Source: an uncultured Myxococcales bacterium (GTDB lineage Bacteria; Myxococcota_A; UBA9042). From it: a stretch of 55,657 nt of DNA. The notes below the pieces were generated by a model. The model searched no databases. It saw only the letters and a program-made list of their open reading frames with translations, and had not been told where the DNA came from. Position numbers and translations under genes: made by a program. Below, piece by piece: positions 9,901 through 19,288 of this stretch. The DNA lies in assembly GCA_903929795.1 (NCBI GenBank), contig CAIYWC010000214.1:1-55657 (forward strand). Direction: 5' to 3'. How positions within the stretch are numbered: the stretch's first letter is position 1; the number at the start of each line of letters is the position of its first letter.

Positions 9901-10687
9901 CGACAAGGCTGCGACGGCGTTGCAGGACGTATACGCCGTGGACCTGGAGGCCGGGCCGTTCGACGCGGCTGCGCTGCGCAAGCCCATCGACGACGCGTGT
10001 GCCCGTGGCTGCAAAGTGTATCGCGCGCTGCACAAGCGGCGGCGCCTGAACAAGGACGAGGACGGGCGCAAGTCGGCGCTGGTGTCGTCCGGCACGGTGA
10101 AGACGCTGCAGAAGTTGGCCGGCGTGAGCAACCTGTCGGCCAACTCGCTCGACAAGCAGTTGCAGGAACTGGGCAATCTGCGCCTGTTCAAGGACTACAC
10201 CGACGCGCAGTTGCTGGCGTCGCCGACGGCGCAGGCTCCCGGCGATCCGTTCGACCCGCAGAAGGAGCCGAGCGAAAGCGCTGCCGACGTGCTGGCTCGC
10301 TGCGAATCGGCGCTCGCAACACTGGTGGACACCTGGACGGCCCGGCTGCTGACCGACCTCAAAGATCCGTCGGTGGCGCGCGCAATTGCCGCGTTGACGG
10401 ACGCGGAGCGCAAGCCGATTGAGACGTTCCAGCGCAGCAAGTCGTTGCCATCGCCGGTGACGGACGAGTTCGTGCGCGTGCTCAACTTGCTGTTTGCTGG
10501 CCTGGAGCTGATTGCCGTCGACATCGACGACTTCGTCGGCGCCGTGCTTGATGCGGACCAGCCGTTGACGCCAGACGAAGTGCGCGAGCGCTTTGAGAAA
10601 TGGCTGGCCAGTCAGGTCGGCGGTCGCGATTCCGCCAAGGTTCGGCTTGTGCCGGAGCTGGTGGATGCGCTTGCCAAGGTGGCGTGA
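6917..10687 (+). CDS. brxC: BrxC/PglY-like P-loop ATPase
   Basis: The product has 1256 residues. A Walker A motif GNYGTGKS lies at residues 67-74 and a Walker B strand LLLIDELL at 175-182. The rest is a long, mostly helical protein with predicted coiled-coil stretches, as in the large BREX ATPases (BrxC/PglY, about 1200 residues). In BREX these proteins are essential for phage exclusion and for host DNA methylation. The start at 6917 follows an AGAGG site; an in-frame ATG 60 bases earlier lacks one. The methyltransferase gene follows after 39 bases. Family membership is inferred from length, P-loop position and operon content. Confidence 0.75.
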   Translation: MKYGDLFRLQPIQSVIELNQADNVDEALQLVGRFVVTPSLADALNRVALPQLSKKPGVEGKGLFVVGNYGTGKSHLMSFLSALAEHAEAPDHLRDPTTWRAAFTPLAGHFVVRRTQINASKMSLYDIVAHELTALAKVHGVAFAFAPQDKVVNAKTEYERYLTALKPALAGRGVLLLIDELLHHLDSRNDQELVIDLQTLQGLGEFCRTNPFVFMAGLQQSLFQNKRFQHVADEINKVRQRFQDVVIDSKGVEQLVETHVFAKDDKQKAQIRNLLQAQTDLYEVVGSELERFVALFPAHPLFLDEFQRVNVVERREVLKVLSEEGGIIADVELNADQLRLITSDRYWQHIERDVGLDSNNAIAKVKGNVRSLRAKLTDAQLPAEDKVLAERLIAALAVNRLTTPTIDDMVGLSPQDLKNRLLPPARGLMRDRAVLDQGVKRLLEKVREAAAGQFLTTTNDGKQYYIDPRRTTDYDEEVRVAARTLSPTVWQRYFNEFVLRQLELENANPAIQGRLWQYALPWKEKNVDRPGWLFFDFPSHRSTAKPAYDFYVFLLPSKRISKLADDEFPDQRDEIYAQFEGFPAARCEGDDDSAAETFLDHLRLYAAAKERQRELQGSKDGVAATGRIAGQFFDLCATEWQQNGGDWVQIRHRGKSKTLRLWVQEVAPGKSAAEFRERLRVVSAHLLADSFAQDYPEYPTFAETVTEQSRAGASHDAVKLVCDQGMVGGTSQARSVLAAFELYKDKVWTFDASPWLRTLRERLEALNPGQNINAAQLFETRRGRRFAKDSVLEAEWFMTVLAAGVRAGEVVVVGEGGATVDAGSLQNGSDLLCDPSRVVRVTRPQDFPREPWRKLFKLLGVNEGLLAHDATLEDAAVKWHEAVSKRVQGLVELRQRLLGRLPLAATDTAPTVNLAALDGAKAILEELQVYNSRGKMLNLKLREDTAIAAFGKQLQLCDRLQAIGDFVRDNGQNLGALERLRVHLHGFDNDFADLCDKAATALQDVYAVDLEAGPFDAAALRKPIDDACARGCKVYRALHKRRRLNKDEDGRKSALVSSGTVKTLQKLAGVSNLSANSLDKQLQELGNLRLFKDYTDAQLLASPTAQAPGDPFDPQKEPSESAADVLARCESALATLVDTWTARLLTDLKDPSVARAIAALTDAERKPIETFQRSKSLPSPVTDEFVRVLNLLFAGLELIAVDIDDFVGAVLDADQPLTPDEVRERFEKWLASQVGGRDSAKVRLVPELVDALAKVA

Positions 10688-10726
10688 CGCCACGACAGTT
10701 TTTGCTGCTTGTTTCAAGAGGTTCTG

Positions 10727-13576
10727 ATGGCCCGCAAGTCCAATGCTCCTTCACTTTTCGACCTGGACGATGCGCCGCTCGCCGTGGCCGAAGACCCGGC
10801 GGTCGTGGCGCGGCGGGAGACGTACCGGACGCGGTTGGCTGAGAAGCTGAAGGACCCGGAGTTCCGCAATATCGAAGGGTTTCCGATCGGAACGGACGAG
10901 GCGATTCTGGCGCTGTCGGCCCCGCCGTACTACACGGCATGTCCGAATCCGTTTCTGGACGAATGGTTGGCGGAGAATGCCAAACCGTACGATGCCGCAA
11001 CGGACGACTACCACCGCGAACCGTTTGCCTCTGACGTGAGTGAAGGCAAGAATGACCCTATTTACAACGCCCATAGCTACCACACGAAGGTACCGCACAA
11101 AGCTATCATGCGGTACATTCTGCACTACACGCAGGCGGGCGACGTTGTCTACGACGGATTCTGTGGCACGGGCATGACCGGCGTCGCCGCCCAACTTTGC
11201 GGCGACCGGAACCAGATCGAAAGCCTGGGTTACAAGATTGACGCGAGTGGTCAGGTTTGGGAGCCAGAAGTGTTGGCGGCGCGACAGGCGCTCGACAAAG
11301 GCCAGCGCAATCCGCATCCGCGATTCCCGGACCCTGCGCCGTTCAGCCAAGCGGGCACGCGCATGGCACTTCTGGGCGACCTCAGCCCGGCAGCCACATT
11401 TATCGCATACAACTACAACACAAGAGTCCCGGAAGGAACCTTCGAGTCCGAAGCGCAGCGGGTGATGGCAGAGGTCGAAGACGAATGTGGCTGGATGTAT
11501 ACGACGCTCCACGGCTGCAAAGAGCCTGAAGCACTGGCCTGGGCAAACCGTCTGAAGTCGTGCCAGACGGTTGAGCAGGCGCGCGAGGCGATAGGCGAGA
11601 TTCCGGTCGGGAATCTCGGACGCGTGCAGTTCGCGATTCATTCCGAAGTATTCGGGTGTCCGGAATGTGGTCACGGTTTCACGTACTGGGAGGTCGCTGT
11701 GGACTCGGTTGCGGGCGAAGTACGGGACGAACTTCAGTGCCCTGGCTGCGATGCAGTTTTCACCAAACGCCAAGCCCAGCGTCGGCCAGTGGTACAGTTC
11801 GACCAACACCTGCAGAAAACGATCTCCCAGTCCGAATTCCGCTCCGTTCTCGTCAACTATCGGTGTGGCCGCAAAAGCCACCGCAAAGTACCAGATCAGT
11901 TCGACGGGGAATTGGAAGCGTTCATCGCCCGTCTCGCGTCCGATTCCGGAATCCCGCGGCAGGCGCTGCCAACTGGCGACAAGACGGCGGAGGCAATTCG
12001 TCTTGGCGTGACCCACGTCCACCATCTGTTCACAGGGAGGAATGCGCGCACCGTTGCCGCAGTCTTGCGCTGCTCACTCGGTTCACCCGTTCGGCTGCAT
12101 CTATGGGGAGCGATTCGGGATTGCTTCTCCTACGCAACGAAAATGATCAAATTGAACGTCCACCGCCTCTTGAACGGCGGTGGCCAGTTCATGGGATCTG
12201 TGGCCGGAACGTACTACCTGCCAAGCCTACAGGCGGAGCAAAGCACCTTGGTTTCGATAGCAGCCAAATTTGCAAAGGTTTCACGCAACTACACTGGATA
12301 CCCGGCCGACGTCACGTACGCGATTGCAACGGCACCGGCTGCAACTCCAGTCGCAGCGGACACTATCGACTACATATTCACAGACCCGCCGTTTGGCAGC
12401 AACCTCATGTATTCCGAACTAAATGCAGTTTGGGACGCATGGGCGAAGATCGGTACAAACGTGATTCCGGAAGCCATTGAGAACAAGACGCAGGGCAAGG
12501 GCACTGCCGAGTACACCGAGCTAATGCTGGCTGCTTGCAAGGCGTACTTCAATGCGCTCAAGCCCGGCCGCTGGATGACCGTCGAATTCCACAATAGTGC
12601 GACGTCGGTCTGGAATGCAATCCAGAGGGCACTTGAACTGGCTGGCTTTGTAATCGCCGACGTTCGCGTTCTCGACAAGCAGCAGTTCAGCTTCAAGCAG
12701 ATCAACTCGGCGGGTGCCACAGACAAGGACCTTGTCATCTCTTGCTACAAGCCGTCTAGTGTTTTTCAGCGTCGATTCGCGCTGAACATCGGCAAGCCAG
12801 ATGGTGTTCGAGAGTTCGTAGAACAGCACCTCGCGATGTTGCCGGTGACTCCCGTGAACAAAGCCGGAGAACTCGAACGCTTGGCGGAAAGGACTACGTC
12901 CATCCTCTACGACAGAATGATTGCGTACCATTTAGTGCGTGGCGCGCAAGTGCCTATGTCCGCAAGCGAATTTACGAGACTTCTGCATGAGCACTTCGTT
13001 CTTCGCGATGACACCTGGTTCGTCCCTGGCCAGGAGGTCCGCTACGATCTCTGCAAGCTGCGCGGCATCGAGGTCGAACAGCAGGTTCTGTTCGTTTCAG
13101 ACGAGCGCTCAGCAGTGTCGTGGCTCCGTTCGGAGGTCGGCGACAAGCCACACACCCTCGGTGAACTCACACCGAAGTTCATGCAGGCCACCAAAGAATG
13201 GCCCGCCCACGAACCCCGCCCCGAACTTCGCGAACTTCTGCGCGACTGGTTCATCGAAATCGACGGCCGCTGGGCCAACCCCAACCCCGACGACGAGAAG
13301 CACGTCGAGGCCCTGCGCAAGAAGAGCCTGCTGCGTCTGTTCGCTACCTACGCCGCCGGCAAGGGCAAACTCAAGGAGTTCCGCCGCGAAGCGCTCATCG
13401 AGGCGTTCCGCTACTGCTGGAACTCGGGTCAGGAGGCGGTGTTCGTGACGGTCTGCCAGCGCATCCCCGACAAGTTGCTGCGCGACGATGCCCAGCTATC
13501 TGAAGCGTATGACCTGGCGGCGGATCGCGTCGCCTCGCGGCCGCCGCCGCCGCAGCAGGAGTTCGCGTGGGAGTAG
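10727..13576 (+). CDS. pglX: PglX-like adenine-specific DNA methyltransferase
   Basis: The product has 949 residues. The SAM-binding motif I reads DGFCGTGMTG (143-152) and the catalytic motif IV reads DPPF (553-556), both typical of N6-adenine methyltransferases. A zinc-ribbon-like pair (CPECGH near 312, CPGC near 340) splits the fold, as in DUF1156-type BREX methylases. In BREX the enzyme marks host DNA at a non-palindromic site so that self is spared. The start at 10727 follows AGAGG. It lies between the BrxC-like and AlbA_2-like genes on the same strand. PglXI of type 3 BREX is the closest match I can suggest. Confidence 0.75.
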   Translation: MARKSNAPSLFDLDDAPLAVAEDPAVVARRETYRTRLAEKLKDPEFRNIEGFPIGTDEAILALSAPPYYTACPNPFLDEWLAENAKPYDAATDDYHREPFASDVSEGKNDPIYNAHSYHTKVPHKAIMRYILHYTQAGDVVYDGFCGTGMTGVAAQLCGDRNQIESLGYKIDASGQVWEPEVLAARQALDKGQRNPHPRFPDPAPFSQAGTRMALLGDLSPAATFIAYNYNTRVPEGTFESEAQRVMAEVEDECGWMYTTLHGCKEPEALAWANRLKSCQTVEQAREAIGEIPVGNLGRVQFAIHSEVFGCPECGHGFTYWEVAVDSVAGEVRDELQCPGCDAVFTKRQAQRRPVVQFDQHLQKTISQSEFRSVLVNYRCGRKSHRKVPDQFDGELEAFIARLASDSGIPRQALPTGDKTAEAIRLGVTHVHHLFTGRNARTVAAVLRCSLGSPVRLHLWGAIRDCFSYATKMIKLNVHRLLNGGGQFMGSVAGTYYLPSLQAEQSTLVSIAAKFAKVSRNYTGYPADVTYAIATAPAATPVAADTIDYIFTDPPFGSNLMYSELNAVWDAWAKIGTNVIPEAIENKTQGKGTAEYTELMLAACKAYFNALKPGRWMTVEFHNSATSVWNAIQRALELAGFVIADVRVLDKQQFSFKQINSAGATDKDLVISCYKPSSVFQRRFALNIGKPDGVREFVEQHLAMLPVTPVNKAGELERLAERTTSILYDRMIAYHLVRGAQVPMSASEFTRLLHEHFVLRDDTWFVPGQEVRYDLCKLRGIEVEQQVLFVSDERSAVSWLRSEVGDKPHTLGELTPKFMQATKEWPAHEPRPELRELLRDWFIEIDGRWANPNPDDEKHVEALRKKSLLRLFATYAAGKGKLKEFRREALIEAFRYCWNSGQEAVFVTVCQRIPDKLLRDDAQLSEAYDLAADRVASRPPPPQQEFAWE

Positions 13577-13616
13577 GCGCCAAGAATCACGGCTACGGAA
13601 TGAAGGTGAGGGTCGC

Positions 13617-14837
13617 ATGAAGCAACTTCGTCTATCGGATCAGGAGCTTGAAGCTCTGGCCGCCGACATTGAATCCGACCGGGTCGAGCGCAAGGAACGC
13701 CTGACCGGCGACGTGCCGAACAAGATTCGCGAGGCGATTTGCGCATTTGCCAACGACATGCCCGGGCACGGCCCAGACCGGCCGGGTGTGGTCATGGTCG
13801 GTCTCGACGACGCCGGTCGCCCGGTCGGCTTGCCCATCACCGACGAGTTGTTGCAGCAGCTCGCGGACATGCGCTCGGACGGCAACATCTTGCCGATCCC
13901 GACAATGCTCGTCGAAAAGCGCCAGATTGCCGGGGCGGACGTCGCCGTCGTGACTGTCGCGCCCGCGGATTCGCCGCCGGTTACGTTCAAGGGCCGCATC
14001 CACACCCGTGTCGGGCCGCGGCGCGCGATCGCCAGTCGGCAAGACGAGCGCATCCTCAACGAACGCCGCGTCGCCGGCGACACTCCGTTCGACCTGCATC
14101 CACTTCGTCGCGCGCCCGTCGCCGAACTCGACACGCATTTTTTCGCAGAAGTCTATTTGCCGAAGGCGGTCGCGCCAGACGTGCTTGCGGCGAACAATCG
14201 CACCCGCGAGGAGCAGCTTCTGGCGACCAAGATGATCGACGGCTCGGGTGCCCCTGTTGCGACTGTCACCGGAATGTTGGTGCTTGGCCGTCGGCCGCAG
14301 GAGTTCGTGCCTTGCGCTTACGTGCTCTTTTTGCGCATTGACGGCACGGGCCTGGCGCACCCCATTGTAGATACCGCCGAGTACAGCGGGCGGGCCGACC
14401 AAGTCTATGAGCATGTCATCGCCAAGTTCATGGCCCACCGCACGGTATCCGTCGAAATCTTGCCCGGCCTTAAGGAGCGGCGCCGGGAGTCCGTGCCAAT
14501 GGTTGCGCTCGAGCAGATCTTCGCAAACGCGATCCTGCACCGCACCTATGAGGGGACGAACGCGCCGATCCGCATCGTGTGGTTCAACGACCGGGTCGAA
14601 ATTCGCAGCCCTGGTGGCCCCTACGGCGTCGTGACGGTGAAGCGCTTCGGCGAGCGTGGGCTGGTCGATTGCCGCAACCCCAACTTGGCCGCGGCGTTGA
14701 AGAACCTCGGCTTTGTCCAACGCTTCGGCATCGGCATCCATCTGGCCGAAGATGCGATGGCGGCCGGCGGTTTCCCGCCGATTGAATGGGACATCGGGGA
14801 CACGACTGTCGGCGCAACACTATGGATGGCCAAGTGA
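13617..14837 (+). CDS. AlbA_2/Schlafen-like protein with HATPase-type C-terminus
   Basis: The product has 406 residues. The N-terminus (residues 10-60) carries the ESDRVERKE ... AICAFANDMPG signature of the AlbA_2 (Schlafen-like) domain. The C-terminal part (about 300-390) contains EQIFANAILHR and FGIGIHLA, as in the RecG-related HATPase_c_4 module. Such proteins are often transcriptional regulators or nucleic-acid-binding defence factors. The gene is inserted between the methyltransferase and the helicase, a position not in the canonical type 3 gene list, and overlaps the helicase start. It is probably an accessory part of this BREX variant. Confidence 0.7.
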   Translation: MKQLRLSDQELEALAADIESDRVERKERLTGDVPNKIREAICAFANDMPGHGPDRPGVVMVGLDDAGRPVGLPITDELLQQLADMRSDGNILPIPTMLVEKRQIAGADVAVVTVAPADSPPVTFKGRIHTRVGPRRAIASRQDERILNERRVAGDTPFDLHPLRRAPVAELDTHFFAEVYLPKAVAPDVLAANNRTREEQLLATKMIDGSGAPVATVTGMLVLGRRPQEFVPCAYVLFLRIDGTGLAHPIVDTAEYSGRADQVYEHVIAKFMAHRTVSVEILPGLKERRRESVPMVALEQIFANAILHRTYEGTNAPIRIVWFNDRVEIRSPGGPYGVVTVKRFGERGLVDCRNPNLAAALKNLGFVQRFGIGIHLAEDAMAAGGFPPIEWDIGDTTVGATLWMAK

Positions 14838-17509
14838 ATTCGTCGGGTGTGTCGGCACAGTCAAACAACTTGCGCTGGAGCCCCGCGCTGTCGGCGTGGG
14901 TGCAAGTCCTCGACGAACGCCGCCTGTTCGGTCGCGATGTCGCCCAGGTCCGCGTGCTCGGCGACGACCGCGTGCTCAACGTGGCGAACGCCAGTCTCAC
15001 GCCTGAACGTCCGCCCGACCTGCAAGGCGCGCTGGCGACGCTGGCAACCGCGCGCATCTGGCAGGCGCTCGGCTCCGACCTGCTGCTGGCGCCCCTGCTG
15101 TCCAAAGTGCTCCCTCTCCCGCACCAGTTCCGTGCGTTGCGCAAGACCATGGGGCGATTCCCGGTCCGGATGTTGCTGGCCGATGAAGTCGGCATGGGCA
15201 AGACCATCGAGGCCGGGCTCGTGCTCAAGGAACTCAAGCTGCGCGGTCTGGTCGAGCGCGTACTCATCCTCGCGCCCAAGAGCCTGATGCTGCAGTGGAT
15301 TGCCGAAATGCAGGGGCTCTTTGGCGAGCGCTTTGACCTCGTGCTTCCCGGCGACAGCGGTGCCGATGCCGACCTGAGCGAGAACGCCTGGCGCCGAAGC
15401 AAACAGGTCGTGACTTCCATCGACTCGGTCAAGCCCAAGGACGCACACAAGGGGTGGACGCGCGAGCGGCTCGACCGCTACAACCTGACGCGATTCCATG
15501 ACCTTGTCGGCGCGGGTTGGGATCTGGTCATCTGCGACGAAGCGCACAAGCTCGCCGGCGCCAGCGACGACGTGGCGCGCTACCAGTTGGCCAGCGAGCT
15601 GGCCCGCGTGACGCCGCACTTGCTGCTGCTGTCCGCGACGCCGCACTCGGGCAAAGGCGATGCCTTTCGTCGCTTGCTGTCGCTGCTCGACCCCGAGACG
15701 TTTCACGGCACGGCGGACCTGTCGCGGCCCAGCGTGGAGCCGTGGGTCGTGCGCACCGACAAGCGATCCGCCACGGACGACGCCGGTCGCGCCCTGTTCG
15801 CACCACGCACGACGCGCTTGCTAGCGGTTGAACTGGGCGAACGGCATGCCCACCAAGCCGAGTTGTACGAGTCCGTCAGCCGCTACGTCGCCGAGCACTA
15901 CAACGCCGCGAGCGCCAAGACCGCGACCGGCCAGGCTTGGCGCTTGCTGCTTATTCTGCTGCAGCGTCTGGTCAGCAGTTCGACGCGAGCGGTGAAGTCC
16001 TACCTGGAGCGCCGGTTGCAGATCCTCAGCGACCAGCAGGCCAAGTTCGAGGCCGAGGCCGACGACGCGCAGCCTGCGCTGTGGGATGACGACCCAGAAG
16101 CCTGGGCGGACGTGCTGGTGGACCGACTGCCGGCGCTGGCTGGCGAGCGCGCGGAGGTTGAGCGACTCGTGGCGCTTTGCGGGAAGGTTGAGCTCGCCGG
16201 ACCGGACGCGCGTACCGAGCAGTTGGTCGACCTGTTCCGCGAGCAGATCCGCATCGACAACGAACCGGGCAAGAAGTTCCTCGTATTCACCGAGTTCACG
16301 GCAACGCAGGCGATGCTTGCCGAGCACCTACAGCAGCGCGGCTTCGAGGTCTCGCTGCTCAACGGCTCGATGGATCTGGCGCAGCGCCAGGCAGCGCAGT
16401 CGGCGTTCCGTGGCCCGGCGCAGGTGCTCATGGCGACGGACGCAGGCGGCGAAGGCCTGAACCTGCAATTCGCCCACGTCATCATCAACTACGACCTGCC
16501 GTGGGCGCCCATGCGCGTCGAGCAGCGCATCGGCCGCGTCGACCGCATCGGCCAGAAGCGCGAAGTGCGGGCGTTCAACCTTGTGCTGCGCAACTCCGTG
16601 GAAGAGCGGCTCTACGACATCTGGCAGCACAAGCTGGCGACAATCCTGGCCGAGTATGGCGTGGACAAGACCGGCGACGTGCTCGATTCGAGCGAGGCGG
16701 AGGCGCAGTTCGAGCGCTTGGCGCGAACGGCGATCCTGCAACCGGCGACCTTCGACAACGAGCTCGACAAGGTTTTGACCGAACTGCGCAAGGCCGCGGC
16801 GAAAGCTTCGGAAACGAAGCAGCTGTACCAAGGCGCCGTGGCCGCGGAAGACAAGGTGCCGGCGCTGCCGCTCAAGGCGTGGCTGGAAACGGTGCGGGGC
16901 CAGACGCAAGTGTCGCTGTTGGCGGAAGCCGACGACACGGATTTCTCCGCCGAGCTGCTGGAGCGCGTGCGTGCGCTGCGGCCCTACGCAGCGCCAGACC
17001 GTGCCGCGGTCGTGCTCGACGTCACCGGCATGGGCTTCGAGGTCGAAGGCTGGCTTGCGCTCTTCAAGCTGGCCCTCGGCCACCAGGCCATCCGACAGCA
17101 GCGCGTCTTTGCGCTCGTCGTCGATGATGCCGGTCAGGTGTTTGTGCAAGCGGGTCAGCGGCTTTGGGATGCACTGGCTGCACGGCGCGTCGAGGTGAGT
17201 CTGGGCGGCTCCGTAGCGCCGCCGGACGCGGCCTGGCTTGAGCAACTGGCCGAACAGCAGGCTGCCGAGGACTTCGAGCTTCTGCTGGAGCGGACGCGCA
17301 GCGTTGCCGAACAACGGCTGTCGTCAGAACGCCTCAGTGCGGCGCGGCGACGTGATGCGTTCGCTCGTCTGGCAGATCCGACTGTGCGCGCCCTACGCCT
17401 GCGTCAACTTGAAAAGGACCACGCCGAAAGGGCCACCGCCATCCGCGCAGCAGCTGAGGAAATGCCAGCGCTGGAGTGCCTGCTCGTGGCCCGGGTGCGT
17501 GCACGATGA
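14822..17509 (+). CDS. brxHII: SNF2-like helicase (BrxHII-like)
   Basis: The product has 895 residues if the ATG at 14822 is used. A GTG at 14834 makes a GTGA overlap with the previous stop and is an equally good start. Helicase motifs are clear: ADEVGMGKT (120-128), DEAH near 240, a SATPHSG motif III, and QRIGRVDRIGQ near 567-577. The order and spacing fit SF2 Swi2/Snf2 or RapA-type translocases. In type 3 BREX the helicase BrxHII lies between the methylase and pglZ, as it does here apart from the AlbA_2 insertion. The C-terminal 300 residues are helical and presumably mediate contacts within the system. Confidence 0.75.
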   Translation: MDGQVNSSGVSAQSNNLRWSPALSAWVQVLDERRLFGRDVAQVRVLGDDRVLNVANASLTPERPPDLQGALATLATARIWQALGSDLLLAPLLSKVLPLPHQFRALRKTMGRFPVRMLLADEVGMGKTIEAGLVLKELKLRGLVERVLILAPKSLMLQWIAEMQGLFGERFDLVLPGDSGADADLSENAWRRSKQVVTSIDSVKPKDAHKGWTRERLDRYNLTRFHDLVGAGWDLVICDEAHKLAGASDDVARYQLASELARVTPHLLLLSATPHSGKGDAFRRLLSLLDPETFHGTADLSRPSVEPWVVRTDKRSATDDAGRALFAPRTTRLLAVELGERHAHQAELYESVSRYVAEHYNAASAKTATGQAWRLLLILLQRLVSSSTRAVKSYLERRLQILSDQQAKFEAEADDAQPALWDDDPEAWADVLVDRLPALAGERAEVERLVALCGKVELAGPDARTEQLVDLFREQIRIDNEPGKKFLVFTEFTATQAMLAEHLQQRGFEVSLLNGSMDLAQRQAAQSAFRGPAQVLMATDAGGEGLNLQFAHVIINYDLPWAPMRVEQRIGRVDRIGQKREVRAFNLVLRNSVEERLYDIWQHKLATILAEYGVDKTGDVLDSSEAEAQFERLARTAILQPATFDNELDKVLTELRKAAAKASETKQLYQGAVAAEDKVPALPLKAWLETVRGQTQVSLLAEADDTDFSAELLERVRALRPYAAPDRAAVVLDVTGMGFEVEGWLALFKLALGHQAIRQQRVFALVVDDAGQVFVQAGQRLWDALAARRVEVSLGGSVAPPDAAWLEQLAEQQAAEDFELLLERTRSVAEQRLSSERLSAARRRDAFARLADPTVRALRLRQLEKDHAERATAIRAAAEEMPALECLLVARVRAR

Positions 17510-19278
17510 ATGGCGACAACACGATGCATTGGGTGGACCGTGTCTGCCGAAGGGTCACGCCGAACCTCGGCGGCGTGCTCACCGTGTGCCAGGACGATGA
17601 CCGCCTGCTGGACGACGCGGTCGTTCGTGATGCGCTTGTGGAGCGCGGCGTTGCGGTCACCGTCTGGGACGGCCAGAGCGCCACGGTCCCAAAGCCGACA
17701 GCCGTTGGACCGGACGACCGGCCGTTGCTCGTTGTGCGTGGCATCATGCCCCTTCACTCCGTACACGGACTCTGGCCGACCAGCCGATCCGACATCACGG
17801 TGCACGCCAGCGACATCTGGCCGCGCCTCGACCGCGACGTCATTCTCGCCGTGCCACGGGAGCAACGCGAGGCCTTGCTGGCGGTTGCGCTCGGTGTAGC
17901 AACGCCGATGAACCGGCGGGAGTCTGCGTTGATTGTCGCGCGGGCGCTGTACGGTGTTGATGCCGCGCGGCTGTCGTCCGGCGGCTGGTGGCCGACGCAG
18001 GTGTTGCTCTGGCTGCAGGGCACGACGATTCCGCCGGCCATCGCTGAAGAGGTTGTGCAAGCAGCGTCGAAGTACCTGCCCGTGACGACAAGCGAAGCCG
18101 TTGGCGCCTTGACCGACGAGAGCGGTCGCTCGGCCCTCTTGACGCAGGCCGGAAAGGCAGGAAAGCTCCCGTTGCGGGCCGAGGCGAACGAGCCGCTGTT
18201 GAAACTGCTGAAGGGCGCCGCGACGCCGACACCTCCGGCTGCCCAACAGGTCAACTTGATGGAGCGCTGGCAAGAGATCGGCGAGTCTGGTGCCGCAGCC
18301 GCCGAAGTGATGCGCACCTGGGCCGAGTCCGCTGCGAGCGGCACGCTGGCGGCCACCGACGACGCGCAGTTTCAGACCGCGTTCGAGCCGTGGCTCAGGG
18401 CGAACCACGCGCGACTCTTGCACCTACCAGTCCGCGAACTCCTGCCGATCCATGCGGTTGTGCCGCAACTCGACCTGGAGGCTGGCGACCGGCCACTGCT
18501 CCTCATCGTCCTCGACGCGATGGGCCTTGTGCCCTGGCACGCTGTCCTTGCCGCCTGGCAGCGCGCTGGCGCCCGCTTCGACGCAGACACCCGCGTGGGC
18601 ATCGCGGCAGCTCCCACCATCACGTCGGTCAGCCGTCTGTCCCTCCTTGCGGGCGAGATGCAGCCGGCCGGCTTCGCCAAGTCGGTCAAGGCAAAGGCGG
18701 AGTGCGATGCTTGGGCGGAGCGCTTCGCCGAGCGCGACTTCGGCGGTCGTTGCCAGGCCATTGCCATCAAGGACCGCCAGATTCTGTCGGACCGACTCGC
18801 GCAGGGCGTGCCTCGACTCGCGCTTGTCGACGTGAGCTGGGACCACATGATGCACGAGGCGGACGCGACCGAAGGGTCGGTGGCCCACCACGCTCAGCGT
18901 TGGGCGCGCGGCACGGCCGCGATGGCGATTCGCGAGATGATTGAGGAAGCGCTTGATGCCGACTACCGCGTGTTCGTGACGGCCGACCACGGCTGTACTG
19001 CGGCCATCGGCAATGGACGGGTGCGTACCGGCGATCTGGTCGAAGAAGGATCGAAGCGCGTGCAACTGTTCAAGACCGCCGACAGCGCGACGGCCTACGC
19101 CGGGGCCGGCTACCTGTGGCAACCGGAGACTTGTCCGGACGGCTTGACTGCGCTGTTCGCCAGACCGAACGAGAGCTTCGACCTCAAGGGCGTCGCCAGC
19201 TTCTGCCACGGCGGGCTCTCGCCAGCCGAAGTCATCGTGCCGGTCGCGGAATTGCGCAAGTCGTCGAAAGTGCAGTGA
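17506..19278 (+). CDS. pglZ: PglZ-like alkaline-phosphatase-fold protein
   Basis: The product has 590 residues. Metal-binding positions of the alkaline phosphatase fold are visible: Asp in IVLDAMG (D337), ADHG (D494/H495) and a late CHGGLSP (H568). PglZ is the hallmark of BREX and related systems. The start ATG forms an ATGA overlap with the helicase stop, so translation is probably coupled. An alternative start is MHW at 17524. Confidence 0.8.
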   Translation: MNGDNTMHWVDRVCRRVTPNLGGVLTVCQDDDRLLDDAVVRDALVERGVAVTVWDGQSATVPKPTAVGPDDRPLLVVRGIMPLHSVHGLWPTSRSDITVHASDIWPRLDRDVILAVPREQREALLAVALGVATPMNRRESALIVARALYGVDAARLSSGGWWPTQVLLWLQGTTIPPAIAEEVVQAASKYLPVTTSEAVGALTDESGRSALLTQAGKAGKLPLRAEANEPLLKLLKGAATPTPPAAQQVNLMERWQEIGESGAAAAEVMRTWAESAASGTLAATDDAQFQTAFEPWLRANHARLLHLPVRELLPIHAVVPQLDLEAGDRPLLLIVLDAMGLVPWHAVLAAWQRAGARFDADTRVGIAAAPTITSVSRLSLLAGEMQPAGFAKSVKAKAECDAWAERFAERDFGGRCQAIAIKDRQILSDRLAQGVPRLALVDVSWDHMMHEADATEGSVAHHAQRWARGTAAMAIREMIEEALDADYRVFVTADHGCTAAIGNGRVRTGDLVEEGSKRVQLFKTADSATAYAGAGYLWQPETCPDGLTALFARPNESFDLKGVASFCHGGLSPAEVIVPVAELRKSSKVQ

Positions 19279-19288
19279 AGGAGACCTG